Origin: Companilactobacillus zhachilii
GTDB lineage: Bacteria; Bacillota; Bacilli; Lactobacillales; Lactobacillaceae
Assembly: GCF_003606365.2 (NCBI RefSeq)
Contig: NZ_CP031933.2
Span: forward strand, 1,240,001 to 1,304,000
Direction of reading: 5' to 3'
Length of the DNA stretch: 64,000 bases
This document shows positions 57,852-64,000 of this stretch, in pieces (the first letter of the stretch is position 1; each line of letters starts with the position of its first letter). A program made the translations under genes and the position numbers. A model generated the notes under the pieces. The model was not told where the DNA came from. It made no database searches and worked only from the letters and a program-made list of their open reading frames with translations.

Positions 57852-60095
57852 ATGCAAAGAATTTTTGAAGTAGATCCTTGGAACGTTGTAACTCACAAAT
57901 TAGATAAAGAGAATAAACGTCTTCAAGAAAGTTTGACCAGCTTAGGAAATGGTTATATGGGGATGAGAGGAAATTTTGAGGAAGATTACACTGGAGACAG
58001 TCTTCCTGGAATTTACTTGGCAGGTATTTGGTATCCTGATAAGACTCGTGTCGGCTGGTGGAAAAATGGTTACCCTAAGTATTTCGGTAAGGTCATTAAT
58101 GCCGTCAATTTTATTAAAATGAACTTTTTGATCAATGGTTCACAATTGGATTTGAATAAGGATTCAATTAGTGACTTTACATTGGACTTAAATATGAAAG
58201 ATGCTACTTTAACTCGTTCATTTATCGTGGATAAAGATGGTAGCAAAGTTAAATTTAATTTTGTGAGATTTTTAAGCGTTGCTCGGAAAGAACTTTCGGT
58301 TCAAAAAGTTAGCTTTGAAAATTTATCAGATGAAAAGGTTGATATTAAGGTTATTTCAGCTTTAGATGCCAATGTTAAAAATGAAGATGCTAATTATGAT
58401 GAACATTTTTGGAATGTTTTGGAAATCACTGATAATAGCTTGATTGCTGAAACAAAGCCTAATGATTTTGGTACACCACGTTTTACATCTGGCATGCAAG
58501 TAGCATATGTTACCGATTTGCCTGAAACTGACTCTAATATTACTGATTTAGAAACAAGTAAAACATTTGAAAAAGTTTTAGCTCCAAAAGAGGCTGGTAC
58601 AATTGAGAAACGTGTCATCGTCGTAACTTCTCGTGATTATCAAGATATTGATGATATTCGTGATGCACTTGAGGGGATTAGTTCTCGAGTAGCTACTGTC
58701 TCTTATGAAGATCTTTATCGTGAGCATGAAAATGTTTGGGCTGACCGTTGGAATCAATCTGATATTAAGATTGACGGTGATACTGACGCTCAACAAGGGA
58801 TGCGCTTTAATCTATTTGGTTTATTTACAACGTATTCTGGAGAAGATTCACGACTCAATATTGGTCCAAAAGGTTTCACCGGTGAAAAGTATGGTGGAGC
58901 AACTTATTGGGATACCGAAGCTTTCTGTATACCAGTTTACTTGGGTATTTCAAAACCTGAAGTTGCCAGAAACCTTTTGATGTATCGTTATAACCAGTTA
59001 AATGGTGCTTATATCAATGCGCAACAACAAGGTCTAAAAGGTGCTTTGTTCCCAATGGTGACATTCAATGGAATCGAATGTCATAACGAATGGGAAATCA
59101 CCTTTGAGGAAATTCATCGTAATGGTGATATTGCCTTTGCCATTTATAATTACACTCGTTATACCGGTGATAAATCCTTTGTTCTCAATGAAGGTAGTAA
59201 GCTTTTGACAGAAATGTCACGCTTTTGGGCTGATCGAGTTCACTTTAGTAAGCGTAACGGTGAATATATGATCCATGGCGTTACGGGACCGGATGAATAT
59301 GAGAATAATGTTGATAATAACTGGTATACCAATTTCTTAGCCAAATGGACTTTGAAGTATACTTTACAAATTCTTGGTGAAGTAACTAAAGAACAGTTTG
59401 CTAAGTTGAAAGTTTCAGATGCTGAAATGAAACAATGGCAAGATATTGTAGACAAAATGTATTTGCCATATGACGAAGATCTAGGTATTTTTGTGCAACA
59501 TGACGGCTTCTTGGATAAAGACATCAAGCCGGTAAGTGCTATTCCAAAGGATCAGTTGCCAATTAATCAACACTGGTCTTGGGATAAAATTTTACGTTCT
59601 CCATATATCAAACAAGGTGATGTCTTACAAGGTATCTGGGACTTTATCGATGACTTTTCAGAACGTGAAAAGAAACGTAATTTCGATTTCTATGAACCAT
59701 TGACAGTGCATGAATCAAGTCTTTCTCCCGCAATTCACTCTGTTTTAGCTGCTGATTTGCACTACGAGGAGAAAGCGGTTGCATTATATGAGAGAACCGC
59801 TAGACTAGACTTAGACAATTATAATAATGACACCGCAGATGGTTTACATATTACTTCAATGACCGGTGGCTGGTTGGCAATGGTTCAAGGATTTGCTGGT
59901 ATGCGAGTACATGACGATGGATCTTTGAGTTATAAACCTTTCTTACCTAAGAAATGGAACAGCTACTCATTTAGACAAGTCTTTAGAGGTCGAGTAATTG
60001 AAGTTGCTGTCGATAATGATGGACCACACTTCAAACTTATTTCTGGAGAGCCACTTCAGATCCAAGTTTATAATGAACCATTAATGTTGAAATAA
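57852..60095 (+). CDS. mapA: maltose phosphorylase (GH65)
   Basis: 747 residues from ATG 57852 (AGGAGG in front). GH65 pattern throughout: Gly-Asn-Gly-Tyr-Met-Gly-Met-Arg-Gly-Asn-Phe (32-42), Tyr-Trp-Asp-Thr-Glu (352-356), His-Asn-Glu-Trp-Glu-Ile-Thr-Phe-Glu (411-419). The catalytic acid Glu481 lies in Thr-Gly-Pro-Asp-Glu-Tyr. It splits maltose with phosphate to glucose and beta-glucose-1-phosphate in the cytoplasm. PgmB, next in line, uses the second product. Length agrees with known lactobacillus enzymes. Confidence 0.93.
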   Translation: MQRIFEVDPWNVVTHKLDKENKRLQESLTSLGNGYMGMRGNFEEDYTGDSLPGIYLAGIWYPDKTRVGWWKNGYPKYFGKVINAVNFIKMNFLINGSQLDLNKDSISDFTLDLNMKDATLTRSFIVDKDGSKVKFNFVRFLSVARKELSVQKVSFENLSDEKVDIKVISALDANVKNEDANYDEHFWNVLEITDNSLIAETKPNDFGTPRFTSGMQVAYVTDLPETDSNITDLETSKTFEKVLAPKEAGTIEKRVIVVTSRDYQDIDDIRDALEGISSRVATVSYEDLYREHENVWADRWNQSDIKIDGDTDAQQGMRFNLFGLFTTYSGEDSRLNIGPKGFTGEKYGGATYWDTEAFCIPVYLGISKPEVARNLLMYRYNQLNGAYINAQQQGLKGALFPMVTFNGIECHNEWEITFEEIHRNGDIAFAIYNYTRYTGDKSFVLNEGSKLLTEMSRFWADRVHFSKRNGEYMIHGVTGPDEYENNVDNNWYTNFLAKWTLKYTLQILGEVTKEQFAKLKVSDAEMKQWQDIVDKMYLPYDEDLGIFVQHDGFLDKDIKPVSAIPKDQLPINQHWSWDKILRSPYIKQGDVLQGIWDFIDDFSEREKKRNFDFYEPLTVHESSLSPAIHSVLAADLHYEEKAVALYERTARLDLDNYNNDTADGLHITSMTGGWLAMVQGFAGMRVHDDGSLSYKPFLPKKWNSYSFRQVFRGRVIEVAVDNDGPHFKLISGEPLQIQVYNEPLMLK

Positions 60096-60108
60096 TTGTA
60101 GAATACGG

Positions 60109-60143
60109 GTGTCTGGATGATTATTAGTTCAGGCATCTTTTTA
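60109..60143 (+). terminator. weak terminator or processing hairpin
   Basis: TGTCTGGA/TTCAGGCA (two G-T pairs) with T-rich tail between mapA and pgmB. Confidence 0.5.
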
Positions 60144-60165
60144 TCAAAAGAAGGAGCGCGCTAAT

Positions 60166-60849
60166 ATGGTTAAATTCGCACAGGTTAAAGGATTTTTATT
60201 CGATCTAGATGGAGTTATTGCTAATACATCAGTTTATCATGCTAAAGCATGGCATCAATTAGCTGATGAATTGGGTGTAACATGGACCGAAGATTTAGGT
60301 AATCAACTTAAGGGCGTCGGTCGTATGGATTCGCTCAATCTTATTTTGAAGTATGGTGGTAAAGAGAATGACTATACCGAAGATGAGAAGATTAAGTATG
60401 CTGAAGAAAAGAACGATAATTATTTGAAATTGCTTGATACTTTAGACAAGTCAGAAATTTTACCTGGTATGGAAGATTTCATTAAGGATCTAGCAGCACA
60501 TCATTACTTGATTTCATTAGCATCATCATCAAAGAATTCACCACTAGTTTTGGAAAAATTAGGTTTAGCGCAATATTTTGATGAAAAAGTTGATCCTGCA
60601 ACTTTGAAACATGGAAAACCTGATCCTGAAATTTATACTCGTGCAGCTGAAGTCTTAAACTTGAAACCAGAAGAATGCATTGGTTTGGAAGATGCCTCGG
60701 CAGGTGTCACATCCATCAATGGTTCTGGCGCTATTTCTGTTGGTATTGGTGATCCGAAGGTCTTGCATGAAGCTGACATTAACTTCAATGATACATCTGA
60801 GGTTACTTTGGATAATATCAAGAAAGAAATGGATAAAAAAAAGTTTTAG
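60166..60849 (+). CDS. pgmB: beta-phosphoglucomutase
   Basis: 227 residues, HAD family. Nucleophile Asp13 and acid/base Asp15 in Phe-Asp-Leu-Asp-Gly-Val; the cap domain follows with His at Tyr-His-Ala-Lys-Ala-Trp. Ser-Ser-Ser-Lys-Asn (motif II/III) and Gly-Leu-Glu-Asp-Ala-Ser-Ala-Gly (motif IV) match PgmB. Converts beta-glucose-1-phosphate to glucose-6-phosphate. RBS AAGGAGCG. Confidence 0.92.
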   Translation: MVKFAQVKGFLFDLDGVIANTSVYHAKAWHQLADELGVTWTEDLGNQLKGVGRMDSLNLILKYGGKENDYTEDEKIKYAEEKNDNYLKLLDTLDKSEILPGMEDFIKDLAAHHYLISLASSSKNSPLVLEKLGLAQYFDEKVDPATLKHGKPDPEIYTRAAEVLNLKPEECIGLEDASAGVTSINGSGAISVGIGDPKVLHEADINFNDTSEVTLDNIKKEMDKKKF

Positions 60850-60872
60850 ATGATTGAGGGTTCGGACGATAA

Positions 60873-61859
60873 ATGGTAGTAGTAAAGAAATATTTTGGGG
60901 AAACAGACGGAAAAGAAGTTTCTCTCTATAAAATAACTAATAAAAATCAAACAAGTATTAGCGTTTTAAGTTATGCCGCAACTTGGCAAAACTTTGAGGT
61001 TGTTGAGGATGGTGTCAAACATTCATTAATTGAACATTTTGATAATTTGAATGATTATGTAAAAACACCATATGAAGTTGGAAAAACTATTGGTCGTGTT
61101 GCCGGTCGTATTACTAAGTCTCATTTTCAAATTAATAATGTCGACTACCAATTGACACCTAATGACGGCAAAAATATCATTCATAGCGGGAAAAATGGTT
61201 TACAAACTCAGAATTTCGACGGCACAGTCGACTCCGATAATTCGGTTGTTTTTACGCACACAGTTGCTGGCGAGGATGGTTTTCCCGGTGAATTAAAAGT
61301 TAAGATACGTTATGCATTGAGTGATGATGATGAAGTGTCAATTACTTACAGTGGTCAAACGAATCACGATACATTGTTTAATCCAAGTTGCCACGTTTAT
61401 TTCGATTTGGACGATGGAAATATTAGACAGCAACAACTACGTATCAATGCTAAGCATTTCTTAGATATGGACAGTGAAAAACTACCAACTGGGAAGATGT
61501 TGGCCGTTACTAATGCGTATGATTTTAAGAATTTCAAAAAAATTGGTCAAGGATTAAAGCAGTTAAAACCACTGGATAAATTTGAATTTGATGATGCTTA
61601 TGTAGTGCATGATAAGGCTGCAACGTTGAAAGATAGTCAGCGGGCTGTTGATTTCTATACTGATCGTAACGGACTAGTTATTTTCACGGCCAGTCCAATT
61701 GATCAACAAAGAGCCGGCGCCAATGATTACAGTTCCATTGCTATGGAGTTGATGACGTTACCAGACGCAATCAATCATGAGGACTTTGGTAATACCATTT
61801 TACAGGCAGGACAAAAAGTTAGTTATACAAACAAATTCAAGTATCGAAAATTAGATTAG
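60873..61859 (+). CDS. galM: aldose 1-epimerase (mutarotase)
   Basis: 328 residues. Gly-Arg-Val-Ala-Gly-Arg-Ile, Asn-Pro-Ser-Cys-His-Val-Tyr-Phe-Asp-Leu (catalytic His) and late Leu-Pro-Asp-Ala-Ile-Asn-His-Glu-Asp-Phe identify GalM. The usual Asn-His-Thr-Tyr-Phe is Ser-Cys-His-Val-Tyr-Phe here. It interconverts alpha- and beta-anomers; the phosphorylase pathway handles one anomer of glucose, so mutarotation helps use both. Confidence 0.88.
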   Translation: MVVVKKYFGETDGKEVSLYKITNKNQTSISVLSYAATWQNFEVVEDGVKHSLIEHFDNLNDYVKTPYEVGKTIGRVAGRITKSHFQINNVDYQLTPNDGKNIIHSGKNGLQTQNFDGTVDSDNSVVFTHTVAGEDGFPGELKVKIRYALSDDDEVSITYSGQTNHDTLFNPSCHVYFDLDDGNIRQQQLRINAKHFLDMDSEKLPTGKMLAVTNAYDFKNFKKIGQGLKQLKPLDKFEFDDAYVVHDKAATLKDSQRAVDFYTDRNGLVIFTASPIDQQRAGANDYSSIAMELMTLPDAINHEDFGNTILQAGQKVSYTNKFKYRKLD

Positions 61860-61872
61860 AGGGGTCTATTTT

Positions 61873-62256
61873 ATGAGAATTGAACATGTTGGGTTATTTG
61901 TTAAAGATCTGGAGCGCACGGTTGAGTTTTATCAAACATTTTTTGATGCGACTGCTTCGGAAAAATATCATAATCCAGTAACCACATTTTCATCACGTTT
62001 CTTAACATTTCCAGATGGAGCACGCTTGGAAGTTGGAACGCGGGAAGATTTAAATCGTCATCACGAGCAAGGGTATCCTTTGGGGTATATGCATTTGGCT
62101 ATGTCACTTGGTTCTAAAGAGAATGTTGACAATTTAACTAAAGAAATTGCAGCCGCCGGATATAAGCATCTCAGTGGTCCTCGGACAACTGGAGATGGTT
62201 ATTATGAAAGTGTTGTTTGTGACCCTGAAGGAAACCAAATTGAATTAACAGTTTAA
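61873..62256 (+). CDS. VOC (glyoxalase/bleomycin-resistance fold) protein
   Basis: 127 residues, one VOC domain of two beta-alpha-beta-beta-beta modules. Probable metal ligands: His5 (Ile-Glu-His-Val-Gly-Leu-Phe-Val), Glu in Arg-Leu-Glu-Val-Gly, His in Tyr-Met-His-Leu-Ala, and Glu in Asn-Gln-Ile-Glu-Leu-Thr. Substrate unknown; a glyoxalase I-like role fits a sugar-catabolic setting. 13 bp after galM, last gene of the locus. RBS AGGGGT. Confidence 0.85.
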   Translation: MRIEHVGLFVKDLERTVEFYQTFFDATASEKYHNPVTTFSSRFLTFPDGARLEVGTREDLNRHHEQGYPLGYMHLAMSLGSKENVDNLTKEIAAAGYKHLSGPRTTGDGYYESVVCDPEGNQIELTV

Positions 62257-62355
62257 ATAATGGAAATTGAATATAAAATGCGGGAGAGTGTGACAAACAA
62301 AGTCAACTTTTGGTCATTGAAACAAATAAAATTCGTAATCCGATTTTGTTGGTTG
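62257..62355. other. spacer with half of a family B hairpin
   Basis: Contains GTAATCCGATTTTG (62336-62349) without the matching right arm: a decayed or interrupted family B copy that runs straight into structured repeat copy 11. Confidence 0.5.
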
Positions 62356-62534
62356 CCGTCTCTGGGTGCAAGAAATGTTGACGCTGTGGGGACCGGTTCG
62401 AGCCGAAAAGCGGTCTCGAACCTCGATTTTGAACTTCGCAAAGTGCGCGAATTTCAAAACTCGTCCCGTGGTGTAATGGCTAAATCCATAACACCACCGT
62501 CACTGCTGCCAACATTTCTTGCACCCAGAGACTA
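62356..62534 (+). repeat. four-helix covarying repeat, copy 11
   Basis: Outer stem GTCTCTGGGTGCAAGAAAT with its complement (62358-62532). Arm 1 GGTTCGAG/CTCGAACC; arm 2 TTCGC/GCGAA; arm 3 ATGG/CCAT. Ends the maltose locus. Confidence 0.9.
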
Positions 62535-62612
62535 ATACATTCTTTGTTTTTTATATGGTATAACTAATTGATTCGATAAAAGGATTACACATTATTTGAA
62601 ATTGAATATAAG

Positions 62613-62675
62613 TAAAAGGTTAGATGTTTTTTCTGGATTTATTATACAAGGAAAATATATCTAGCTTTTTTTTAT
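62613..62675. terminator. ATATCTAG hairpin (family C, copy 4)
   Basis: AAAAGGTTAGATGTTTTT pairs imperfectly with AAAATATATCTAGCTTTTTTT. The downstream flank (ATTCGATTCTATAACCAAA) also follows copy 3 at 34487-34504. Confidence 0.65.
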
Positions 62676-62824
62676 ATTCGATTCTATAACCAAAATTGCG
62701 AGAGAGACCGATTAGAGTCTGCCTCGTCAAATATTTTTCGGTTCTTCCCAGAAAAATAGTAACCGATTTCAATAATTTGCTACAATAGAGTAGATAATTA
62801 ATTTATTTATGCGAGGATGATACA

Positions 62825-63634
62825 ATGCCAAAATATTTAGTATTTATGGATCTTGATGGAACTTTACTTTGTGATCATAAGCATATCTCTGTTCGTACCA
62901 AGTCAACGATTGAACGTTTACAAAGACATGACATAATGTTTTATATTTCTACAGGTAGAATGTATGAATTGGCAAAGATTACTCAAGGTTTATTGAACCC
63001 CAATGTACATATGATTACGTCAAATGGGGCTGTTTTTGATGGACCTGCTGGTCAGGAGATCACTCATTTAGGGGGTAAAGCGGTCGAATTGGCGTATGAG
63101 GTTACGCAGGTCAACAAGTTACCAATGATGTTATTTACACCAGAAGAGGCCTACTTTACGGAAAAAATACCTCGTTTCATTGCTCAAAATACTGGTAATT
63201 TTGATGAAGCATTTGGATATAGAGAGATTAAAAGTTTTGCTGAATTAAAAGAAGTTGAGTCAGAAATAACTAATGGGGTCGTTTTGAGTCGAGGTAACAT
63301 GTCGGAACTCAATCAGGCCCGTGAAAAAATGGCGGAAACTAAATTGTTACGTTTGTCTTCATCTGGTGTTGATAATATCGAAATGATTCCTCTAAAGACA
63401 GACAAGGGGACAGCAGTCAGAAGGATTCAATTGGAACGTGGAGTGGACGCTGATCACACCTTTGTTTTCGGTGACGGAATGAATGATGTTGGTATGATGA
63501 AAGAAGCCAAGTATTCAGTTGCTATGGGCAACGCCTTGGCTGAAGTTAAAAAAATTGCCAATTATGAAACAGATACCAATGATAATGATGGTTTAGCTAA
63601 GTTTTTGGAGAACTTTTTTAAAGATGAAATGTAA
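62825..63634 (+). CDS. Cof-type HAD hydrolase
   Basis: 269 residues. Asp9 and Asp11 in Met-Asp-Leu-Asp-Gly-Thr-Leu; Ser-Thr-Gly-Arg (motif II); Lys in Lys-Thr-Asp-Lys-Gly-Thr-Ala-Val; and Gly-Asp-Gly-Met-Asn-Asp (motif IV), with a C2B-type cap between. Cytoplasmic phosphatase of sugar phosphates or similar small molecules. RBS GAGGATG; TACAAT upstream. Confidence 0.9.
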   Translation: MPKYLVFMDLDGTLLCDHKHISVRTKSTIERLQRHDIMFYISTGRMYELAKITQGLLNPNVHMITSNGAVFDGPAGQEITHLGGKAVELAYEVTQVNKLPMMLFTPEEAYFTEKIPRFIAQNTGNFDEAFGYREIKSFAELKEVESEITNGVVLSRGNMSELNQAREKMAETKLLRLSSSGVDNIEMIPLKTDKGTAVRRIQLERGVDADHTFVFGDGMNDVGMMKEAKYSVAMGNALAEVKKIANYETDTNDNDGLAKFLENFFKDEM

Positions 63635-63683
63635 GTTATCTGAGAAAAATTTCTTTAGCAATAACATGGATTTTTCCGCTTAA

Positions 63684-63733
63684 AACAAAATGGCACCAGC
63701 AATCCGATTTTGGATTACTGGTGCCATTGTTTT
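63684..63733. terminator. apex-conserved hairpin terminator (family B, copy 6)
   Basis: Stem TGGCACCAGCAATCC/GGATTACTGGTGCCA (one G-T pair) around GATTTT, between convergent genes. The upstream flank resembles copies 2 and 4. Confidence 0.85.
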
Positions 63734-63788
63734 GTTAGTTACTGTCATTGTTTTGTTAGTTACTGTCATTGTTTTGTTAGTTACTGTT
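63726..63788. repeat. 21-bp tandem repeat, three units
   Basis: The 21-base unit starting ATTGTTTTGTTAG is present at 63726, 63747 and 63768, the last with one change. It spans the space between the family B hairpin and the end of the minus-strand gene. Confidence 0.9.
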
Positions 63789-64000
63789 ATTGTATTGTTG
63801 AATGACTAATAATATAAAACTCTTCTTGACTAGGTTGCCATTTTTTTATCTTAGGTTCAAAACCTTTGTCGAATTGATCAATTTTTTCTTGATTGATTTC
63901 TAAGGCGGCACTCTCTTGATATGACCAATGATGGCCCTTCAATGAATCGGGAACTAACTCCTTCACTAGCATAGCGGTAGGATATGTCTGATTCATTGTT
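63787..64000 (-). CDS. hypothetical protein, end of window
   Basis: Minus-strand frame of at least 69 codons ending at 63787; an ATG lies at 63996, but the gene may begin beyond the window. The visible part is polar with Trp-Ser-Tyr-Gln-Glu and Lys-Lys-Trp-Gln-Pro-Ser; no family recognised. Its stop lies inside the 21-bp tandem repeat. Confidence 0.5.
   Translation of the reverse strand, partial: TMNQTYPTAMLVKELVPDSLKGHHWSYQESAALEINQEKIDQFDKGFEPKIKKWQPSQEEFYIISHSTIQ

Overview
Low-GC Firmicute DNA with strong AGGAGG-type ribosome binding sites and many TTG/GTG starts. The surface proteins are typical of Lactobacillaceae (SLAP anchor domains, KxYKxGKxW-like signal, WxL domain), and the maltose phosphorylase pathway fits a heterofermentative or facultatively heterofermentative lactobacillus. 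A Companilactobacillus-like host is my best guess from recalled family features. No rRNA or complete tRNA gene is visible.

Region 1 (1-15.6 kb) is phage DNA. The window opens in the late genes of one prophage: baseplate protein with a collagen-like shaft, XkdX, two holin-type proteins, and a GH25 endolysin with SLAP anchors. Three small minus-strand genes follow; two promoters there carry the same palindromic operator. A probable attachment site lies near 5.4 kb, with TTTGCGCA repeats on both sides of a tRNA-3'-end-like sequence. A second, decayed prophage starts beyond it: broken integrase, ArpU regulator, terS and terL with stops and frameshifts, head-gene remnants and an endolysin-tail fragment. 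Intact cargo-type genes sit among the wreckage: a DUF5677-like protein, a DUF3800-like protein, two related membrane-anchored proteins on the minus strand, and an unknown membrane protein. A broken DUF2829 (Tad2-type) gene is also present. An orphan RNA with a consensus promoter and terminator lies at the prophage edge, followed by an ISL3-family element with a frameshifted transposase.

Region 2 (17-47 kb) is chromosomal: lipoprotein, histidine phosphatase, potassium channel, TraX-like protein, SLAP protein, TetM-like GTPase, UspA, PgpA-like and HD hydrolases, AhpC, PnuC, alpha/beta hydrolase, YxeA-like protein, WxL protein, EAL protein, NADH oxidase-like flavoprotein, a 2835-residue adhesin with ten 285-bp repeats, and a processive glycosyltransferase.

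Region 3 (47.6-62.3 kb) is a complete maltose/maltodextrin locus: LacI-family regulator, two GH13 enzymes, binding protein, two permeases, a DUF624 protein, MsmK-type ATPase, maltose phosphorylase, beta-phosphoglucomutase, aldose epimerase and a VOC protein. Imported maltose would be split by phosphorylase to glucose and beta-glucose-1-phosphate, then fed to glucose-6-phosphate by PgmB. An identical 14-bp palindrome occurs before the first glucosidase and before the binding-protein gene, and a cre-like site fills the spacer of the latter promoter.

Across 24-62.5 kb at least eleven copies of an approximately 165-180 bp, four-helix repeat occupy the intergenic spaces. Their stems differ in sequence but keep pairing by compensatory changes. 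I consider this the most interesting signal in the window. A second family of terminator-like hairpins with a fixed apex and variable stem base closes at least six genes.
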